A stretch of 64,000 nucleotides of DNA from Mesodorylaimus sp. YZB2_4 (GCA_030248295.1 JASANH010000126.1:62001-126000), one strand, 5' to 3'; shown: positions 22,636-36,443, numbered from the stretch's first letter. The notes: generated by a model from the sequence alone, not told the origin. A program made the numbers and translations.

Positions 22636-24777
22636 TCAGATGTAATTAGTTCTCACATTATAACACGAAAGATCAGGTGCAGGAAAATGAAAATCAAGTT
22701 TATCATTGGTCAAAGTGATACTACTCGGTGCAATGTTTTGCACGTCTGGTGGAGCTGGTATGATACAGCACACGTTGGTCATACAAGGCACGGGGTCGGT
22801 ATTGACTTTCTTAGGGCACCTTAGAATGCAGAGATTGTTGGTGATATGATGAAGCTGATATGACTGAAAAATGAATAGCTAAAATATTTTCATAAAAAAA
22901 TCCACAAAATTAAAGATACTTCGATCATTTCCAGCTGAAGCGTCGTCGAATGAATGCCTTCATCGTGAAAGAACTCTTTGAGCTTTTCGGCTAGTCGCAT
23001 ATGGGAGCAATCGAGGTTGCCTCGACACAAAACATGGGCAGTGGCTACCACTTTATTGCCAGTCAATCTCCACACGTGGAAATCATGAATCGCCACAACT
23101 CTACCCGCAAACTTGGCCAGCAGTTTGCGCTCGATTTCATGTATATCGATATGCGATGGCACAGCTTGCAGAAGAACGAGTGAAGACTCTCGCACTGCAA
23201 CAAAGCCAACATTGTATACTTCTATCCAAATAAAGTACAAACAGCTTGCTGCACGATTGGTTATGTGTGCAGAGGCAAAAACTTGGAAATCAGAATCCTT
23301 TAAGCAAATAGAGCCCTGACTGGGTATTAACCACCCCAGTGAGGTCCAACTATCGTGAATGATCTGTACTGCGAATCAAACGTTAGAGAGCTCTTAGGTG
23401 GTTGCTTTTAGGACCAAGGTGTTCGCACTGTACTGTACTGCAGCCGACTGTGTATAATTCTCTGAGGTCCAGTGTGCTGATTCATTATGTCGCTATGTGC
23501 AGGAATTTTCTGATGTCCTAGTCAAATACTTACACAAAGGTATTGACGAGCAGATGATTATTCCTGATATGACCAAACTTAGAATCGGGTCCAAGTACCG
23601 TCTGAGGAATTCGTTATCAACCTGCCAATTCACCACGGCATTCACAATGACCACAATCGAACCGAAAGCATCTCCGAGAACATGCAGAAACACGCCGTGC
23701 ATATTCATTTGCTTCTCAGTCGGCTTTTTCTTTTTTCCATTAAGACCTAAAGAAAACAGAAATTGACAAAATCAAATATGACTTTTCCAACTCCATCAAA
23801 TATGAATGAATGACTATTGAACAGTGCCCCTGCAAGTGTACCTTGCTCGGTGGTCCAGGAATCGGCGTTGTCATCACTCGAGCTTGAAGTGGTATCGGAC
23901 TCTCGGCTTTGCTTATGTTGGACTTCATCACCGTGAAATTGGGAATGACGTCGGTGACTGTGGCTGTGGCTGTGGCTGTGTCCGTGACCACCGTGGCCTG
24001 TCGACAAGCACGACTTACACGTAGTTGACTGGGAAAGTGGCACGATGCGGATGACTTACCGTGAAATAGAAAAAGGCCTATAATATTGACCACAAAACCT
24101 GCGATTCCCACAAGTAGTACATTTTTCGGATCTTTAACATATTCGTACTAAAAGTAAAGAGCAGATTTTGAAACCTTGCGGTTCCTTCAAGGCAAACAGC
24201 ACAGAAAGAACGCTACTAGGAAGCACTTATAATTCTTTTGAATAGCGAGAGTCGTCAAAAAATTTTTAAGATCTAAACTTAGCGCGACGTCAATGCGCAG
24301 CCTAGAAAATCCAAGCTCAAGAAACTAGCTTACTTCAAACAAACGTTGAATGGCCTCCAGAATGATAGAAAACGATAATGCTATCAAAAAGACTGTATTC
24401 ACCAATGCGCCCAGCACTTCTGCTCGAACCCATCCGTACGTATTCATAGAACTGCGCGCCCGTTTCGAGAACTGGAAAAAGAATCGAGTTTTTCGACTTC
24501 AATCGTTCAATTTGGATGAAAATGGAAACAGATTTTTTTGGCACAGATTTTTTCAAGAACCAAGTGAAAAAAGTAGAAAAGTATTTTTTGTATACTTTAC
24601 CTTCATGCAGACAAAGGCAATAATAAGAGCCAGTACATCGGAGAGCATGTGAAACGAATCTGCGATTAAGGTCACCGAGTTGGTCATATAACCGTAGATT
24701 ACTTCCAAGAAGAAGAAACCCGAGGTCAACACCAACATGGTAAATACTCGGCATGTTTTACCCGAATATCGGCCCAT
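22636..24777 (-). CDS. ZnT1-like zinc exporter (SLC30 / cation diffusion facilitator), seven exons
   Basis: Exons in coding order: 24601-24777, 24334-24471, 24060-24147, 23842-23997, 23534-23746, 22920-23194 and 22636-22863. All are GT-AG and the total is 1275 nt, giving 424 residues. TM2 carries HMLSD (H43, D47) and TM5 carries HVLGD (H208, D212), the paired HxxxD zinc site of the family. Between TM4 and TM5 is the expected His-rich loop (HGHSHSHSHSH, about residues 134-150) followed by a Ser/Asp stretch. NTYGWVRAEVLGALVN is a family signature. The cytosolic C-terminal domain contains HDFHVWRLTG. The last exon adds a 75-residue tail with CILRC and NVCC, like the Cys-bearing tail of ZnT1. The protein should export zinc from the cytosol at the plasma membrane in exchange for protons. 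The last intron is only 56 bp. Confidence 0.92.
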
Positions 24778-27700
24778 TATTCGAATTCGCCTTGCGAGAC
24801 TAAACTGGTCTCTTATGAGGGGCGATATCTCTTATCGACACCTTATCGATAAACTCAGTGTTCAGAGGTTTCTGAACAAACAAATTGAGTGCCAAATTTC
24901 GAGCGAATTCGCCAACACGATAAGCCGCTATAGTGTACTATCCAGTTGGTGTACACAAGGGTAGGCGTGAAGCCAATCAAAGCAACTGACGATGAGCTGC
25001 CTGCGTCGGTTTTGCTAAATATGCAATTTCCGGATTTTCGGTTCGTGGAATAAGCAAGAACGTCGAGTGGCCGCAGCAGAACGAAGCCGACGAGTTCGCG
25101 TAATGTTCCAAACAAGCTAATCAAGTAGAGCTGCCCGGTCGAACCAAGTTACGAAGCCAAACTGAGCCTGGCATGCGACGACTCGGCCCTTTAAAGGACA
25201 GTTTGAAAATGTGGACTGGCTGGTAGCAGGTACTACTTCTATACTAAACAGACAACTCGTGTCCGTCAATGTTTAGAAGTTAGTTCGAACTGGACGGAAC
25301 CAGTCTTGCGTGCAGTTGGTTGTCGTGGCGACTACAAGAAAACATGCAGTAGCAGATGATTCCAGCACGCCTTTGTCAATATTAATGAACAATTCAATAG
25401 AAGTGTGAAAAAGGGCATTTGACAACATTATTTTTCTGTAACATATCCGAGGTCGATTCTGCCCAAAAACAGACTCTTTGCCAAATGACGCAGTCGAAGA
25501 GCAGTAGCGCGGATGGTCATGAGATAAATATTTTTGCGAGCTCCACGCATGACCAGTTTGTCGTCGACACTCGGTAGGCAACGTATTCCTCAAACATGGC
25601 GGGGGAAGGCAGGAAGAGTCTGGTTGGAAGAAGTTTGACTAGATTGCCACTCGGCCCATATATGGACTGTGCTATTTTTGTTGACTCAGCTGAGCGCTGA
25701 CTAGTGTTAGAAGGCATCGAAGACGTGACGAACAGGTAATTTGGCTGCCCTAGATGGAAGTATCACCTTGTGCATACAGGAAGGCCGTACGGTGTTTTTC
25801 CAGCATAACAGATGGGTTACGTCAGGACAAATGCCATGAACCAAACAAACTGGTTGCATCCTCAGAAACACTCATCTAGAAAATTCCAGCAGACGCGTTA
25901 GTTTATTTATTGTACATCTTGAATTGTTGTCTCTTGCATTTCGAATTCGTGAACTTTCGAATAAAAATGTAGGCTTGCAAAAGTCAACAACACAATTGAC
26001 ATTAACGTGACCATGGATGCACTTGAGTTGGCTATTTTGAGCAGACCATAAACATTTTTTGTTAGGAGAGATCCGGGCCGACAGTTTGACTAAGATATTG
26101 ACGGAATTTGAGTTAGATCATTTAGGAAAAAAGTTGCCCATGTTGTTATGCTTTGCAGAACTGAAAAACAAGAAACTTTGCTCTGACAACTTACAAAATG
26201 TTTTTATTCAGCTGATCGGCTTTATGCGGCGCGGGCGACCTGTTCACAAAAATTGTGTATGGGGCGTCATTTTGTTTCCCCCTCTCCCCATCAGGGGTGC
26301 TACGTGCAGGTCATGTCGTGTGTAGCGACCAGAACAAGAAGGCTGTTCTTTTAGAACAGAGTTTTTCTGTTGTCTTCAGAATCTTTATCATCTTGCTTCC
26401 AATAAAAGCATAATAAAATTTATATCTTGGATAAAGCTTCTTTGCCTTATATATGAAAAACAAGGCGCGACTAATAAGGAAATTCAAACGTGATAGCTGA
26501 CTGTTTCTGAAGTGCGACCGAATAGACCATTTCAGCGCAATCGTAAACCTCTGTGTGTGTATGGCAGAGAAAAAAACGACTTGAAAGCAAGTAAAGCATA
26601 AAGAAATCAGCAGAAAAGTTTTTTCTGGCTGCAAAAACAAAAATCAATTAAAGTACTCTATGAAACATCATAGTGTATGGGAGCCATTTTTAGTCAGTTA
26701 AAGAATCGTTATTTCTATCCAGCCCCACGTCACAAGGGTATGGCCGCCATCAATTTAGGGCATTTCCTAAATGATTATGCAAGTACAAGAAAAATGAGGA
26801 GCTCGTCTACCATGATCCCATTCAAAGGAAAAGGCAATTTTGAAGCTATTCTTGCTTTAGCAGATTCATATTTTGCCTAATGCAGCCTTATGATTTCAGT
26901 CCTTGTACGGAGGGACTCGGATTCATGGTATGCATGCAGACAGTTTTCAGGGCAAAAGAAGAAGTGCGTTTAAGAGAGCTGGCCACCTGACTTTTCATAA
27001 GCGTCAGCTATGCGCAACATGAGCACTCGAATTAATGAGAAATGAGAGTGAGCTTGCGATTTATCTTACATGTGTACTCTATCGTGGGATCGATAATAAT
27101 GGATATCCATAGTTGGTGGCACGCATGTCTATCACGGGCCACATTCCCCTGGCAAGAACAGGTGTGAATTGCAGCGGCTCGACACTCGTCTCTCCGTATT
27201 GCTTGGGAGCGAGTGGCTGGACTCGTCCCGGGTTCAGCCCCGGAGACAGAAGGTCTGCGAACCAAGAACCCTTGCTGGCCGCGGATGACTCACCCAGTAC
27301 CCTCGAGAGGTGCTTCGAGTGGAGAGCTGGAAGCAAACGAGTCTCGGCTGTCGAACACCAACGGGTCACCCCTCCACCATACCAAAAAGTGTGTCCAGGA
27401 CCACCCTCGCGTGAAAGAAAGACAGAGGTAAGCTGCTGTATGAGCTGGTCCCGCATAGCCTTGCTGAGGCTTTGATCGCTGGGCTGACTGACTGACTGCT
27501 AGCTAGAGGAAAACACTGGCTTCAAAAAACGGCAATCCAAAAAACTTTAAAAGGAACTGGTATGACTGCAAAGAAAACTTGCGTGCTCGTATCAGGCATT
27601 GAAAAAGCGCGGCTTCGTGCATGATGGAGCTTTGGCCAAAAATTTAGATTTTTATAAAATCGTTAGTCGTACCAAATACCATTGTACAGAAGACTCCGGC

Positions 27701-28346
27701 GGCTAGGCTGCATCGATAAGTTACACAGCCAGTTCCCAAATTGAAAAACAAAGAATCACCGACGATGTGCCGCAATGATTCATGATTATGACGAAGGAGT
27801 GGGGTGATTAAAAAGTGGATCTGGTTATATATTGATCATAAAATCCAATTCCATTTGGAGCTGGTGCTGGCCGTGATAAATCCTGTCAGCTACAGTAAAA
27901 TTGGCTGACATGACGAAAAAATAATTAGACGCAACCGAGACTGCTGATTCGCGGTTTATCATCAGAACAGATCGAATTCAGTCTCGCAGTCTGACAATAG
28001 GAGAACAAGAGATATTGTAAAAAAAAACAAGTTGTCAGACAGAATTTTACTAGCGCTTTCTTACACTGAGCGATTATGATGCTTCGTTATTTAAAATTCC
28101 TGGGTCAGTGTTAAAAATTAAAAAAACTATGTTGATTTTGGAAGCGAAACCCTACACTTCCCGAGACACAAGTAGACAAGCGACAAGCGTATCATTACTT
28201 TTGGCTGGCATATATCTACAGAATATATAGTGATTCGACACCCTGATTTTATGCTCCCATATGGAGTATGAGCATGTACCTTATAAAGGCGCATGTAATG
28301 AAGATGCATCATCACAAAAGTCACCAATCTTACATTGAAACCTGGC
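24778..28346. other. Intergenic region; no secure gene
   Basis: A 67-codon frame at 26677-26880 (+) and an 88-codon frame at 26059-26325 (+) have protein-like composition but match nothing I know. A GC-rich block at 27110-27450 contains CCCGGGTTCAGCCCC and donor-like GAGGTAAGC and could be repeat or untranslated exon. Otherwise nothing is assignable. Confidence 0.35.
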
Positions 28347-31241
28347 TCACAGCTCCTGTTTCTGTTTCAACCAGTCTGGCTTATACAGCTCGGCCAAAGC
28401 TGGCGTGTAAACAGAGAAGAAAATGTAAATAAATACAACCACACTCAAGACGATGATCGTATTGACTAGCAATACTAGCCTTTCCCATCTTTTTTGTTGC
28501 AGTGTCGTGATCTTGTGCAGATGAATTTCAAATTCTTCCAAGGTGGCTTCGCTGCTCGGTGAATTATCGTACCCGCAGAACCAACTGTAACCAGCACAGA
28601 TCAACTCTTTGCTTTTTGTCGCCAGTCGTCGAGCTGACATTTCTTGTCGTTCCGGTGGGGAAGATGGTGTAATAGCGGGAGATTTAGCAGCTTGCATGTT
28701 AGCCTGATGATTTTGTCTCATGACAGCCATTTCGTGTTCGTCATCCGGGCGTATGGATGTATCTTTTCGTGTCCAATATGTTGTTCGAATCAGCTGAATT
28801 CAGCAAAAAATATCAGGTTAACTACAAGTGATCAAATTCATAAAATATAACCCACCTTATCCGGGTCAGGCCGGTTAGTCAACATGCTGATTATGGCTGC
28901 GAGAATTGCAGTGAACCAGAATAAGCCACCAGCGAAATACATGTAATTTACTGATTTGACAACGGATGGTCGATCGTCCAGGCCTCCGCAGGCTGGCTCA
29001 GGATACACAAAATCAAGAACCATTCGAATAACTCCAATCACCAAACCGGCCAATAGGGAGAAGAAAGCACCCTAAAAAGCTATAAATAGTGAAAACGAAA
29101 GTTCGAGAACAAAAAGAACTTACTTTTTCGTTACATCGAGGCCACAAAATTGCCAATAAATATACTGAAGCTATGGGTGGGGCCAAATAGGCGGATATAG
29201 CCTGGATATAAATGTATAATTGGGCACCTTGCTGCTCCGAAACGATAGGAACCCATAAAATGGATAAAGCGATCATGACAAGAACGAAAAGTCTGAAAAA
29301 GGCAAAACTTAGCAAATCCAAGAGTCCACGATCATAAAAAATGCACCTCACCTGCCGACAATCAGCATTTCTCTGGGCGTGGCATTCTTCCGAATTCTAT
29401 GGTAAATATCAATGGTAAACAGCGTAGCGGAACTGTTAAAAATTGATGACAAGTCACTCATGAGTGCGGCTAGCATAACTGCAAACATGATGCCTTTCAT
29501 GCCTAAAAAATGGATGTTTACACTTAGTATTAGGCAGAACCAGTTTTACCTGTTGGCATCAAAGTCAGGACGAGCTTGGGAAAGGCAATGTTGGAACAAC
29601 CAGCGGCATTGTCGCAAACTTCTTTGCAAGTTGCCACGCAGGCAACGTCGTCTGAAAATATTGCTCACTGTACAGTAAATCGTAAACATTGTCCGCATAG
29701 CTTACCAGGATACAATGCTCGGCTGATCATTCCTGGCATGACCATCAGGAAAAAGGGCAATAATTTGATATAGCCAGCCAGAATAGTAGCACCTTGAGCA
29801 TGCGAAATGCTCTTGGCCGAAAGAACACGTTGAACCATCATCTGAAAAATCAGTTTTGATCGATACTCAATCAAGAATCCAAGCTCAGCCGAGTCCATAC
29901 CTGATCGGCGGCCCAATACCAAATACTTGCTATAGTCTGACCAAACAGGAATCCCGGCCATGGCATGTACGGATCGGAAGGTTCGCGTAGAAGCCGGAAT
30001 GAATCTTTGGATGGCAGGCCACACCCATGTGTATCATTGTAAATGCCAGTTTCATTTGGCACTGCACTCCAATACCTGCGCATCATCCCAGTGTAGCCTC
30101 CAACTTCAATGAAACCTGTTTTGAATGATAGATATTTCAATACACCATCGTCATAAGCCAGCCAACACCTTCCCCAAACTTACTGTATATGCAAAGGAAA
30201 CCGGCCCCAAAAATCATTAGCGCACACTGTAACGTTTCGGTGTAGATGACTGCCGCCAGGCCGCCTGCGCAAAATGGAGGGCTCGAGTGAAGAATGGAGA
30301 CGAGTTAGCTGTAACTGAAGTGCCTCACCAGTCACTGTGCAAATACCAGTCATGGCTAAGACCAAAAGGATGCCCAAATAAATGTTCCAACCGAAAAACA
30401 TTCGAATGAACAGAGCCCCCGAATACATGTTGACCTGACAAGGAAAGCGATGTGGCGCGAAGCCTTCAAATGATAGCTCAGGCCAACTTACTGAAACTTT
30501 GGTAAAGATGTAAAGCACCAAAGAAAGAACGGCTAAGTAGACTCGAATTCGTGACCCGCCGAATCGCTTTTTCATGTATTCTGGCAACGTATGACAGCCG
30601 CTGGCAATGTAGACCGGAAGCATGACCCATCCGAGTAATTGAAGGATGATGATCGCCTGCATTAAAAAAATTATTTCAAATCAAAGTTGCTTACGTCAGT
30701 GCAAGAAGCTTCTAAAACTGTGAAACCTATTCCTTCCTAAAATCTTTTTTGTTCCAATTTTTAAGTCGTTTTTCAATGTATTTTGTAGAAAATTTTTCTT
30801 AGATTGAGCGGCCAAGCGATAGCAAAAGTTAGCAATTCACATTCTGACATCGTTTCATATGGCAGGCGTTGGAAGCGGGACTTTTTTCTGCTCTAAAAAG
30901 CTGTGATGCACTTACGTTTAATTCAAATGATCCTACACCAAATCCAGAAGCAGCACCAGATCCAGCTAATCCGATAAAATGTTCACTTCCGATATTGCTG
31001 GCGAATAGCGAAGCTCCGACAGGCAGCCATGTCATAAAACGGCCAGCCAAAAAGTACCCGCTCACTGTGCCACGATTTGATCTACACATCGACTAAAATC
31101 AATTATCGATTATTGACAATAGTTTATTCATTACCAAATACTTACATAAAATCCCAGGCATAGAATAGCCACGAAATAAATAACGATAGCCAAGATGTCC
31201 CACGGGGACACTTCCGTTGATGTGGGCGCAACCAAAGACAT
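28347..31241 (-). CDS. SLC5 sodium/solute cotransporter, SMIT/SGLT branch (twelve exons)
   Basis: Exons in coding order: 31146-31241, 30916-31092, 30492-30656, 30329-30434, 30184-30264, 29901-30115, 29706-29841, 29550-29651, 29352-29502, 29124-29292, 28856-29071 and 28347-28793. All are GT-AG and the sum is 2061 nt, giving 686 residues, close to the usual 660-720. Residues 60-85 contain [19 protein letters not shown]. Exon 3 has [13 protein letters not shown] and [10 protein letters not shown]. Exon 4 has MYSGALFI. Exon 9 has [20 protein letters not shown], the sodium-symporter signature. The last exon contains the terminal membrane helix after a long hydrophilic loop. [12 protein letters not shown] is the form I associate with myo-inositol carriers (SLC5A3/A11) rather than glucose carriers, but the substrate is inference. 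The start ATG sits directly upstream of TM1. The protein would drive solute uptake at the plasma membrane with the sodium gradient. Confidence 0.92.
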
Positions 31242-32971
31242 CTCAGCAGACCCTCGTCCCAAGTTTCAATTCAGCGTTTAAAACGACAGCTACGAAGCTT
31301 GAACTTGTCGGCTCTATAACGCCTTGTACAATGATGAATAATTTTCGAGAGACCAATCGAAAACTCCCAAAAAATCAGTGTCGGAGGGAAAAACCAGTTT
31401 TCCTAAAGGAAATGTTTGTAAGGCACAGACCTATGTTGACTGTGCGGAAGGGCTGTTGGTCGTTCCCATGCAAAACCGTTTCACGTGCGACGTAGGCGAC
31501 TAGTTTTCGAGTTATGCGAAATGGAACTTATGTGCCACATTGCAAATCGCCTAACTATTCACGTGAAAACAACTTTGCATTTTAAAACCAGCGACTATCC
31601 CAGCCGTTACCCCGATAGGCCTACGGCGCCTCTGTCCAAATCTGCATAAGAAAGAGACTGATTGAGATTGAACGTGCAGCACTGAAAAAGTCGTATCTTT
31701 TTACGGCGAATTTAGAGCTATTTCAGAGCCTTGTTATTCAAAAGAGCGAAAAGTTAGAGGATCGAAATCTATGCGCGATGTTGCTGTTGAGTTCGTCACT
31801 CAGAGATATCAGTTTGACACAGTCCAGAGCAACTTCCTGCTAACGGGTCGAAATAAGGTAAGTTTACAACAAAGGTAATCTAGATACCAAGCATCCATAT
31901 CGTCATAAACATTCGTGCCTTGGGTGCCAAGCCTAAACACGACCCACTTCAAATCAAACACGACCTTGAAATCCAACCAGACAAAGTTGGCGAAGACTAG
32001 TTTCGTGAGCACTCGAATACCTGTCATGCACGCAAGGACTACACGGCCCGCATGGAGACACAGCGATGGAAACGACGCTTCAAATACCAGCTCATGCGCG
32101 TTGAGAACCCTTGCTTGAATAGGAACCTGTTTCAACAGTGGAGCAACTGTGCCCTAGCGCAAAGGCCAGGCTGACTGGCAGATTGATCAACACAGCATGT
32201 GCGGGTAATTACAGTTGAGACCCAAGAAAACAGTTTCGAGAATGTGCTTTGAGCGTTTGGCAATGTTAGTACTCGCCAGACGAGGACAGCAGTGGAATCG
32301 GGCAAGGAGCTGATAAGTCTGGGGCATATTTCAATGCAAAAAGTCCAGTAGACGACGAGATTGTAATATGATGGGCTACAAATATGAAAATAGGTTCAGC
32401 AGAGATGAACTATTACCTCCGGCTCCCCCAAGGTGTTATTCACCTTTTCTCTGGAACTGCAATTCCGTTATGTCACAAACACTTCTTGTGCCATCGGTAC
32501 CAGATGCGTAGCCAAGGTAGCAGGGGCTATTATAGCTCCACTGAATTCCACAGAATGCAGCCAAGATATAACTTCGACTGCAAAAGCCGATATTGTTCAT
32601 ATGGTAGCGGGAATCAGCTAGCTCTAAAACCACGTTCATCCTGGCCTGAACCGGTTGACAGCCTGCCTCTGGTGGGAAAAGGACGCAATTTGACCATAAG
32701 CGGTCTGTGTCTCCTGTCATTAGGGTTAGTGAGGACTCATTGTCAGTCTAAAAATCATGTTTCAGAAAGTTTCCAGTTCAGTTCAGTTTTTATATCGTCG
32801 GCAGGGCATAAATTTGACTACACTAATCAGCTATCGCTGCAAGTTAAGTGAGCAGGGACTTGTGTTTTCTCAAAAACGTCCTCATGGTCCAATTTTAGGC
32901 TAAAATTGACAGAACTTCCCTCTTGAACGCTCCCAAACTTTCTGGTTGGTTTATCACACCCGTTCTTCCGT
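31242..32971. other. Upstream region of the symporter; no gene recognised
   Basis: Frames at 32384-32851 (+) and 31809-32135 (-) are open but show no known motif and overlap each other's complements. I cannot support a gene. Confidence 0.35.
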
Positions 32972-33043
32972 GGCCGCTTGGTCTAGGGGTATGATTCTCG
33001 CTTCGGGTGCGAGAGGTCCCGGGTTCGAATCCCGGAGCGGCCC
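32972..33043 (+). tRNA. tRNA-Pro (anticodon CGG)
   Basis: 72 nt fold fully. The acceptor stem is GGCCGCT/AGCGGCC with discriminator C. Box A is TGGTCTAGGGG and the anticodon stem is CTCGC/GCGAG. The loop TTCGGGT has CGG at 33004-33006. Box B is GGTTCGAATCC. There is no encoded CCA, and a TTTT terminator lies at about 33047. The sequence is nearly identical to animal tRNA-Pro. Confidence 0.96.
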
Positions 33044-33583
33044 CGCGTTTTGCATTTGAGTGTGGTTTTATCTAGCTACTCAATAATCAGATCGCGAGTG
33101 AGTCTGGCTTCTTTCCTCAGCCACCATCGCGTAGTCGGCAAGTCGGTTGCAAAGAATTATATCTAGCGAAGGTGCGATAATTCGTCTCCTTGTTGCATTT
33201 CAGCGAAATTCCCTTAAAATAACAGGAGTTCGTAAAAAATCAAGAAAAACGAGGAACGAAGGCACGGCAAGAACGAAACAGCCTTGGAGATAGCCCAGAA
33301 GATTCTGAATCGACTACTGTGCTTTTCACTTCCCTCATAACTGCTCTTATTGTGAAGAATGCCTTTGAATAATCTGGCCTCAAGATTGCTCATGTACATT
33401 TTCTACAAAGTGAATCTCCATCTTAGAAAACTATATGCACTTCTAATATGTTCTAGAGCTCGCGATTTCTAGAGTAAGCAGCCGAAATTACTCGAATGTG
33501 AGTGTTAGCGTGATGGAAAATGATTTCCTTGAACAGTCGGATGATGAGGATGAGGTTGAAGACGAAGATATCGCACATATTGA
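33044..33583. other. No gene recognised
   Basis: Nothing assignable between the tRNA and the LINE remnant. A short acidic frame at about 33512-33586 is unassigned. Confidence 0.35.
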
Positions 33584-36443
33584 TTGAACGCGATTATGAG
33601 CACGGGTCTGTCTGACCATAAAATCTTCGAGGTAGAGTGCAACTTTTCTTTTGCGAAAATAAGAATGGGTCCTTCTTATTGGAAGCTTGATGTAGATTTA
33701 ATTGGTGCGAAATATTGTCAGGGAAAAACTACGCATTTTACAAGAGGGCTTTATTGGGGCTTCTGATGGGGAGCTCCTTAATCTGTGGGACGAGTGCAAA
33801 CAGGAAGTAGGTGCGCTGTGTTAAGCGAGTAAAAGAACACTGGAAATTGAGAGCAGGAAAAGACGTGCCTTTTTAGAGAAGGAATTAGAGAGGGCCAAAG
33901 TTTTGTGGGGTAGGCATCCACAAAGTGATCTGTTAAAAACAGAATTTCTGGCCGTTAGGAACAGGTTAAAAGAATTAGATAGGGAAGAAGTCAGAAAGAG
34001 GCTAATGAAAACGCACTACAGGGACTGGGCAACTGATCAGTTTACGATGACCACTGCCAAATTAATGCAGAAAAATTCGGCGGAGAGCAGGACAGTGTAT
34101 TCGATACGCGGGGAGGACGGGACTGTGTACGATGAACAGCTAGAGGTAATAGGGGAAATTAGAGGGCAATATGCGACTTTGTTCACTAGCGTAGGGCGCA
34201 TTGATGAAGGGGCTGCGGATCTTTTTTTATGTCGGCGGCCATACGGGGTGGTACAGGATGCAGACAGGGGACCCATGGGAGATAAAATAGGAGAGGAAGA
34301 GGTGCGGGCTGCAATTCGCTCATTTCAGACAAAGAAGACACCAGGTTCTGATGGTCTCCCAATAGAATTTTATGGGTTTTTCTTGGGAGAACTAGGACAA
34401 ATTCTGAGCAAAGTCTATTCGGCTTCTCTGAGGGTAGGGTTTCTTCCCTCAAGTTGTTACTTTGGAATAATTTCGCAGCTGTATAAGGGGGAAGGGGACA
34501 AGGCCCAAAGGTCAAACTGGCGGCCATTGACCATGCTGAATGTGGACTACAAAATTTTGGCAAAAGTCCTAGCCATGAGGTTGAGGAAAGTAATGCCTGA
34601 AATTGTGCATCCTGACTAGACGTGCTCGGTGACTGGAAGGGATATCAGAGACGGGGTCTTGACCCTGTACAATGCGGTGGAGTACATAAATGAGACCGGC
34701 GCGGAAGCCATGCTCCTTTCTGTCGACCACATGACTGCCTTCGATATAGTGGAATGGGAGTATTTGCACAGAGTGTTAGAGTATTTCAGCTCAGGCCAGA
34801 CTTTTGGGGACTGGATCAAAATTATCTATAAGCCAGGAATGGTAAAATCGTCAGTGCAGGTAAATGGCTACGTTTCGGCTGCTTTCTGCCAGACCAGGTG
34901 AATCAGGCAAGGGTGTCCTTTATCCGCCCTCTTGTATGTTCTAGTATCTGAGACAGTCGCCAATTACATAAGAAGGGACACCGGTGTTAAGGGTATTGAC
35001 GTGCTAGGGCATGAGCTGAAAATCAGTAATTATGCTGATGATACAAATTTTTTGGTGGCGGAAACGGACTCAGTGAAGCAGATATTTTGGATGTAAGAAG
35101 AATTCAGGAAAGCATCAGGAGCGACACTAAAAAGAGCAAAAACCAAAATCATATGCCTTTGAGCAAAGGGTATTTCCAAGATAGACGAAGAGCTGGGACA
35201 GTTTATGACGGAGAAAATAAAAGTTTATGGTTTTTCGATCGTGCGAAGCGGGTTGGAAAATAACGACAACTGGGTGGCAGTCCGTGAGCACATAGGGCAG
35301 CTAAGTAGCAAAGTACCCCATAAAGAGATCTCTTATTTTGGTAGGATCCATGTTGCCAACACATACTTTCTCTCGAAAGCATGGTATTTGGCATCAATAA
35401 TTGCACCTGAGAACGATTTTCAGAGATTTGTAGGAAGGAAAATTGATGGATATCTTTGGTATCCTTCAAAAGTGAATATGATAAATAAGTGCATTCTAAA
35501 GAGAAGCAAGGAGCAGGGTGGGATAGCCTACCCTGATGTAGGCCACAAAGTATTAGCTTTCAGGCTGATGCTTTTACTACGCAGGCAGTGCTCAGTTAAT
35601 AATGCCGCGTGGCATGCCAGTTTTGACTATTTCTACAGTAAAGTGCAGGATGCGAAGCCAAACCAGTTAGATGTGATTGCAGTACCTCGACTGTACAAGG
35701 ATATACGCAGGGCCGTGGTGACTGCTAAATTTTCTTTATTGAACCCTAACAATGTCGGCTTGGACGCCCGAGTTTATCCGATCAAACACGTTAAGACAAA
35801 GATTTTGTATAAGCATATGTTAGAGAAGAAAGTCATGAAAGCGACGACAGCGATGCAACAGTACTGGCAGGAAAAGTTGGGAGTGGAGCAGATAGATTTT
35901 GGTGCGTATTGAAGATTGACTCGGACCAAAAATGTGGATGGGTATTCACGAAATTTGCACTTCTCATTGTTGTATAAAGCACTGTATACGAGAAGCAGAG
36001 TCTCTAATTTTGCAGATTTAGACGCTAACTGTAAATACTGCAGTGTTAGGCATGGATTGGATAAACACGAAGATGTCTATCACGTTTTTGTAAAATGCCC
36101 AAGAATTGAGTACTTTTGGGAGCAAGTGGAGGGACTGTTGAAAAAGTTAGACAATACTGTCTCTCTTAGTGAGAAGAATAGGATTTTTGGAGAACTGGGT
36201 CTTCAAAATAAACATATCGCCTCAGTTGCAAACATGGTTTTGCAATCTACCCAGAGGTGTATATGGGCAGCAAGGGCGGCCTATGAGGAAGACAATGAGC
36301 TAATTGACATGTGGGATTCGCTGGTGACCCGACTAAAAGGACTAACAAAACGAGCTAGGTGTATTTTGACACCGCAGGGTTTTCATGAGCAGTTTGTAAA
36401 GTTGTCTTTTATCGAGGTTTTGTATGCGATTCCAGTAGGATAA
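33584..36443 (+). pseudogene. LINE ORF2 remnant with in-frame stops
   Basis: After one frame change near 33740 the whole product from about 33750 to 36443 lies in one frame. It is interrupted by a TAA near 33822, TAG at 34617, TGA at 34899, TAA near 35094, TGA near 35160 and TGA at 35910. Recognisable reverse-transcriptase parts are TPGSDGLPIEFYGF, WRPLTMLNVDYKILAKVLA, IRQGCPLSALLYVL and NYADDTNFLV. The catalytic Asp pair is kept. All three stop codons occur, so codon reassignment is not an explanation. Confidence 0.85.

Noticed and set aside
32384-32851. 155-codon frame upstream of the symporter
   Set aside because: Open by length only; no domain, and the complementary strand is equally open.
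33584-36443. Stop-codon reassignment in the second LINE
   Set aside because: All three stop codons occur in frame, and the host genes use TAA and TGA as normal stops.
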